Source of the DNA: JBGPIT01 sp041485125
GTDB taxonomy: Bacteria; Desulfobacterota; Binatia; UTPRO1
Length of the DNA stretch: 9,216 nucleotides
Assembly (NCBI GenBank): GCA_041485125.1
Contig: JBGPIT010000199.1
Span: 1 to 9,216, forward strand
Direction: 5' to 3'
The translations under genes were made by a program, and so were the position numbers. The notes below the pieces were generated by a model. The model worked only from the letters and a program-made list of their open reading frames with translations, did no database searches and was not told the origin of the DNA. Below are positions 6,633-9,216 of this stretch, piece by piece. Positions within the stretch are counted from its first letter, which is position 1, and each line of letters starts with the position of its first letter.

Positions 6633-7541
6633 TCAGTACTCGAGCGCGGCGCGATCCCACTTGGCCGCGTTCGCCGCCGCCTCGTAGGTGCTCTGCAGAA
6701 ACTCGAGCAGGACCTCGTCCGGTTTCGACGCGTTCCGCACCTCGTCGTAGGGCAGGACGAACTCGTGCAGGTCGTTGTTGTACGAGGCCGCCGCGGGCCG
6801 CACGGGAGCCGCGGCGAAGCCGGGCGGCTCGGGATACGCGTAGGCGTAGAACGCGGCATACGGCACGGCGTCGTTCCCGGGCCAGAAGCCGCAGCTGCTC
6901 ACCTCGTGCGAGTAGGCGTCGCGCGCCACCCAATCGGGAAGGTTCGGCACGCCGCCCGGATGCTCGGGCGCGGGACGGCCGGAGAAGCGCGTGACGGCGA
7001 GATCGAAGCTGCCCCAGAAGAAATGCACCGGGCTGCACTTGCCGCGGAAGCGCGCCCGGAAGGTCTTGCAGACGCGGTCGGCCTGCGTGAGCGCGCGCCA
7101 GAACCGTTGCACCGACGCGGCGTCGTACGACGCGTGTTGACGGTCCTCCGGAAACGGAATCGCGCCTGGCACCTCGTTCGGCGTGGGGTGGATCTTCACC
7201 CGAATGCCGAGCTCGCCGAGGGTGTCGAGGACGAGCGCGTAGAACTCCGCGACCGACCGCGGCTGCAGCGGCACGACGCGCGTCTCGCCGGTGCTGGTCT
7301 GGATGACCAGCCGATGATCGATGAAATCGAAGTCGAGCTGAAACGTGCGGTCGCCGTCGGGGATCGGCGACGTCGTGAGCCCACGCGCCGTCACGTAGAG
7401 CGTGACGTGCCACGAGTGATTGACCCACGGCGTCCACGCGAGCCGGATCTTGCCGACGATCTGCGTCCACATGTGGAGGGTCGCGTAGGTGTCCTTCCAG
7501 TCGGCCAAGGGCAATGCGGGCCAGCGATCGGCGGCGACCAT
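6633..7541 (-). CDS. DUF5996 family protein of unknown function
   Basis: No reaction is known for this family. The product is 302 aa, about the usual length, and looks soluble, with no signal peptide or membrane segment. The N-terminal block RWPALPLADWKDTYATLH (6-23) followed by MWTQIVGKIRL and NHSWHVTLYVTARGLTTSPIP (about 41-61) is the characteristic start of DUF5996 proteins. Later come PLQPRSVAEFY, SPVHFFWGSFDLAVTRFSG and a C-terminal LPYDEVR plus a helical end (EFLQSTYEAAANAAKWD). The protein is rich in Trp, Tyr and His. The ATG at 7541 is supported by GAGGAGA about 8 bases upstream. It is the first gene of the minus-strand cluster and divergent from the monooxygenase gene. Family recognition is from motif memory; role unassigned. 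Confidence 0.85.
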   Translation of the reverse strand: MVAADRWPALPLADWKDTYATLHMWTQIVGKIRLAWTPWVNHSWHVTLYVTARGLTTSPIPDGDRTFQLDFDFIDHRLVIQTSTGETRVVPLQPRSVAEFYALVLDTLGELGIRVKIHPTPNEVPGAIPFPEDRQHASYDAASVQRFWRALTQADRVCKTFRARFRGKCSPVHFFWGSFDLAVTRFSGRPAPEHPGGVPNLPDWVARDAYSHEVSSCGFWPGNDAVPYAAFYAYAYPEPPGFAAAPVRPAAASYNNDLHEFVLPYDEVRNASKPDEVLLEFLQSTYEAAANAAKWDRAALEY

Positions 7542-7632
7542 GCGACGTTCTCCTCGGCCACGGACGGTCGCAGAGTGATCGTGCCGTAGTCAACCTTGCT
7601 CCCGCGTCCGTCCCGTCGTACCTCTAGACGCC
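7542..7632. other. Divergent promoter region between DUF5996 and the monooxygenase
   Basis: This 91-bp gap must hold promoters for the minus-strand cluster and for the monooxygenase. On the minus strand TTGACT (7593-7588) resembles a -35 box, but no fitting -10 box follows. On the plus strand TTGCTC (7596-7601) and TACCTC (7619-7624) have 17-bp spacing but poor -10 agreement. The monooxygenase start has no clear Shine-Dalgarno sequence. The role as a shared control region follows from the gene layout; the individual boxes are weak. Confidence 0.4.
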
Positions 7633-9216
7633 ATGACGAACGGCACCGGCGCGCGTCTGCGCGTCGCGATCATCGGAGCGGGCTTCGGCGGCATCGCGAT
7701 GGCCATCCAGCTGAAGCGCGCGGGTATCGACGCGTTCACGATCCTGGAGAAAGCGGACCGCCTCGGCGGCACCTGGCGCGACAACACCTATCCCGGCGCG
7801 GCCTGCGACTCGCCGTCTTTCCTGTACTGCTTCTCGTTCGAGCAGAAGACCGACTGGTCGCGGAAGTGGTCGCCGCAGCCCGAGATCCTCGCCTACATCG
7901 AGCACTGCGCGCGCAAGTACGACGTGCTGCCGCACGTCCGCTTCGACACCGAGGTGGAAGGCGCGCGCTTCGATACCGCCGCGGGCGTCTGGCGCATCCG
8001 GACCGAGAGCGGCGAGCAGATCGAGGCCGAGATCCTGGTGAGCGGCACGGGCCAGCTCAATCGGCCGGCGCTCCCGCACGTCCCCGGCCTCGACGGCTTC
8101 GCGGGCGTCAGCTTCCACTCGGCGCGCTGGAACCACGACGTCGACCTGCGCGGGAAGAACGTCGCGGTGATCGGCAACGCCGCAAGCGCGATCCAGTTCA
8201 TTCCGGAGATCGCGCCGCTCGCGAAGCGCCTCACGATCTTCCAGCGCAGCGCGAACTGGATGCTCCCGAAGAACGACCACGTCTACAGCGAGCGCGAGCA
8301 GCGCTGGTTCGCGCGCTTGCCGATCCTCGCCAAGCTCTACCGCTGGTGGCTCTGGACGCAGTACGAGATGCGCTTCCCGCTCTTCCGCGGCCGCCCCTTC
8401 CTCAGCAAGTACGTCACCGACATGGCCGAGAAGAACATGCGCGAGCAGGTGAGCGATCCCGAGCTGCGGACGGCGCTCGTCCCCGACTACCCGATCGGCG
8501 GCAAGCGCATCCTGATCTCGGACGACTACTACCGGACGCTCACGCGTACGAACGTCGACGTGGTGACCAGCCCGATCGACCACGTCGCCGCCGATGGGAT
8601 CGTGACACGCGACGGTCGCACCGTGCCGGCCGACGTGATCATCCTCGCGACCGGCTTTCAGTCGACGACGTTTCTCGCGCCGATGGGCATCGAGGGTCTC
8701 GACGGCCAGCTGCTCCACGAGGTGTGGAAAAACGGCGCCGAGGCCTATCTCGGCATCAGCGTCCCACGCTTCCCGAACTTCTTCATGCTCTACGGCCCGA
8801 ACACCAACCTCGGCCACAACTCGATCATCTTCATGCTCGAGTGCCAGGTCGGCTACGTGCTCCAGTGCATCCGGGCGTTCGAGGAGCGGAACTTGAAGTC
8901 GCTCGATCTCCGCCCCGACGTGATGCGCGCCTACAACGAGCGCCTGCAGGCCGTCCTCAACGCGACCGTGTGGGCGAAGACCGATCACAGTTGGTACAAA
9001 CGTGCCGACGGCCGCATCACCAACAACTGGTCCGGGACCACGATCGAGTACTGGTGGCGGACCCGCCGGCCCGATCTGGCCGCCTACCGCCAGGAGGGGC
9101 GCGGCGGCCGCGCGCTCGACGAGGTATGGAAGAACGGCGCGGAGGCGTACCTCGGCATCACGGTCGCCGGCTTCCCGAACTTCTTCATGCTCTACGGCCC
9201 GAACACCAACCTCGGC
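7633..9216 (+). CDS. Flavin-containing / Baeyer-Villiger-type monooxygenase, with an in-frame partial C-terminal duplication, cut by window edge
   Basis: Class B flavoprotein monooxygenase: FAD and NADPH dependent, inserting one oxygen into ketones or oxygenating heteroatoms. The frame is open for 528 codons to the window end. Visible: FAD Rossmann loop GAGFGG (15-20); GGTWRDNTYPGAACD (45-59) with Asp59 at the active-site position; fingerprint FAGVSFHSARWN (156-167), fitting FxGxxxHxxxW though the next residue is Asn rather than Pro or Asp; second nucleotide loop VIGNAASAIQ (179-188), where the usual middle Gly is Ala; ATGF (339-342); and FFMLYGPNTNLGHNS. The expected C-terminus lies around RRPDLAAYR (479-486), but no stop follows; instead the frame enters a diverged repeat of its own C-terminal region (residue 488 on). 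Divergent from DUF5996. Substrate unknown. The class is confident; Baeyer-Villiger activity specifically is probable. Confidence 0.92.
   Translation, partial: MTNGTGARLRVAIIGAGFGGIAMAIQLKRAGIDAFTILEKADRLGGTWRDNTYPGAACDSPSFLYCFSFEQKTDWSRKWSPQPEILAYIEHCARKYDVLPHVRFDTEVEGARFDTAAGVWRIRTESGEQIEAEILVSGTGQLNRPALPHVPGLDGFAGVSFHSARWNHDVDLRGKNVAVIGNAASAIQFIPEIAPLAKRLTIFQRSANWMLPKNDHVYSEREQRWFARLPILAKLYRWWLWTQYEMRFPLFRGRPFLSKYVTDMAEKNMREQVSDPELRTALVPDYPIGGKRILISDDYYRTLTRTNVDVVTSPIDHVAADGIVTRDGRTVPADVIILATGFQSTTFLAPMGIEGLDGQLLHEVWKNGAEAYLGISVPRFPNFFMLYGPNTNLGHNSIIFMLECQVGYVLQCIRAFEERNLKSLDLRPDVMRAYNERLQAVLNATVWAKTDHSWYKRADGRITNNWSGTTIEYWWRTRRPDLAAYRQEGRGGRALDEVWKNGAEAYLGITVAGFPNFFMLYGPNTNLG
8692..8814 (+). 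repeat. Copy 1 of the repeat inside the monooxygenase gene
   Basis: This is the normal C-terminal region of the monooxygenase (EGLDGQLLHEVWKNG through FMLYGPNTNLG). It aligns without gaps with 9094-9216 at an offset of 402 bp. Over the better-matched part (8716-8814) 88 of 99 bases agree, and the last 47 bases (8768-8814) are identical. Most differences in the first half are at third codon positions, as expected for diverged coding copies. Confidence 0.85.
9094..9216 (+). repeat. Copy 2 of the repeat, at the end of the monooxygenase frame
   Basis: In frame with the monooxygenase, this segment reads EGRGGRALDEVWKNG through FMLYGPNTNLG and repeats copy 1. In the last 33 codons only four residues differ (His/Asp, Ser/Thr, Pro/Ala, Arg/Gly). 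The repeat probably continues beyond the window. The mainly synonymous differences point to a paralogous gene rather than a fresh copy of the same segment. Confidence 0.85.

Noticed and set aside
7561..7610. CGGACG/CGTCCG inverted repeat in the DUF5996-monooxygenase gap
   Set aside because: Only 6 bp arms with a 38-bp loop; likely chance.
7624..8988. Minus-strand open frame of about 454 codons opposite the monooxygenase
   Set aside because: No recognisable domain, unusual composition, and it is antisense to clear FAD- and NADPH-binding motifs.

Overview
The window is a GC-rich, densely coding bacterial stretch with almost no intergenic space, several overlapping start/stop junctions and the strong third-position G/C bias that opens long spurious frames on the opposite strand. 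No RNA gene, IS element, CRISPR array or replication origin was seen. The gene set (orphan AsnB-like enzyme, NAD-dependent aldehyde dehydrogenase, full Ada protein, DUF5996 protein, Baeyer-Villiger-type flavin monooxygenase) would fit an environmental proteobacterium or deltaproteobacterium-like lineage, or another high-GC soil/sediment bacterium. The sequence alone does not settle the taxon.

Layout from left to right. At 1-1898 (minus) lies a glutamine-dependent asparagine synthetase whose C-terminus is cut by the window edge. It is divergent from an aldehyde dehydrogenase at 2028-3458 (plus), with 129 bp between them that hold a perfect 10-bp palindrome just before the aldehyde dehydrogenase start. 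The aldehyde dehydrogenase converges, with only 10 bp between stop codons, on a minus-strand cluster read from 7541 down to 3469: DUF5996 protein, glutathione S-transferase-like protein, TrmO-family tRNA methyltransferase, Ada (DNA alkylation repair and regulator), and an alpha/beta hydrolase broken by a frameshift. The GST/trmO and ada/hydrolase pairs overlap by 1 and 4 bases and the other gaps are 55 and 89 bp, so the cluster looks like one transcription unit, or two if ada has its own promoter. Divergent from DUF5996 is a flavin monooxygenase at 7633-9216 (plus), which runs off the right edge.

The minus-strand cluster combines functions plausible for coping with electrophiles and alkylating agents (glutathione conjugation, methyl removal from DNA, ester hydrolysis), although a joint role is inference. 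The most unusual signals are: (1) a 30-nt, almost perfectly symmetric hairpin enclosing the Shine-Dalgarno sequence and start codon of ada; (2) a monooxygenase reading frame that passes its expected C-terminus without a stop and re-enters a diverged copy of its own C-terminal region exactly 402 bp downstream; and (3) a single +1 frameshift that splits the alpha/beta hydrolase while both halves remain well conserved.
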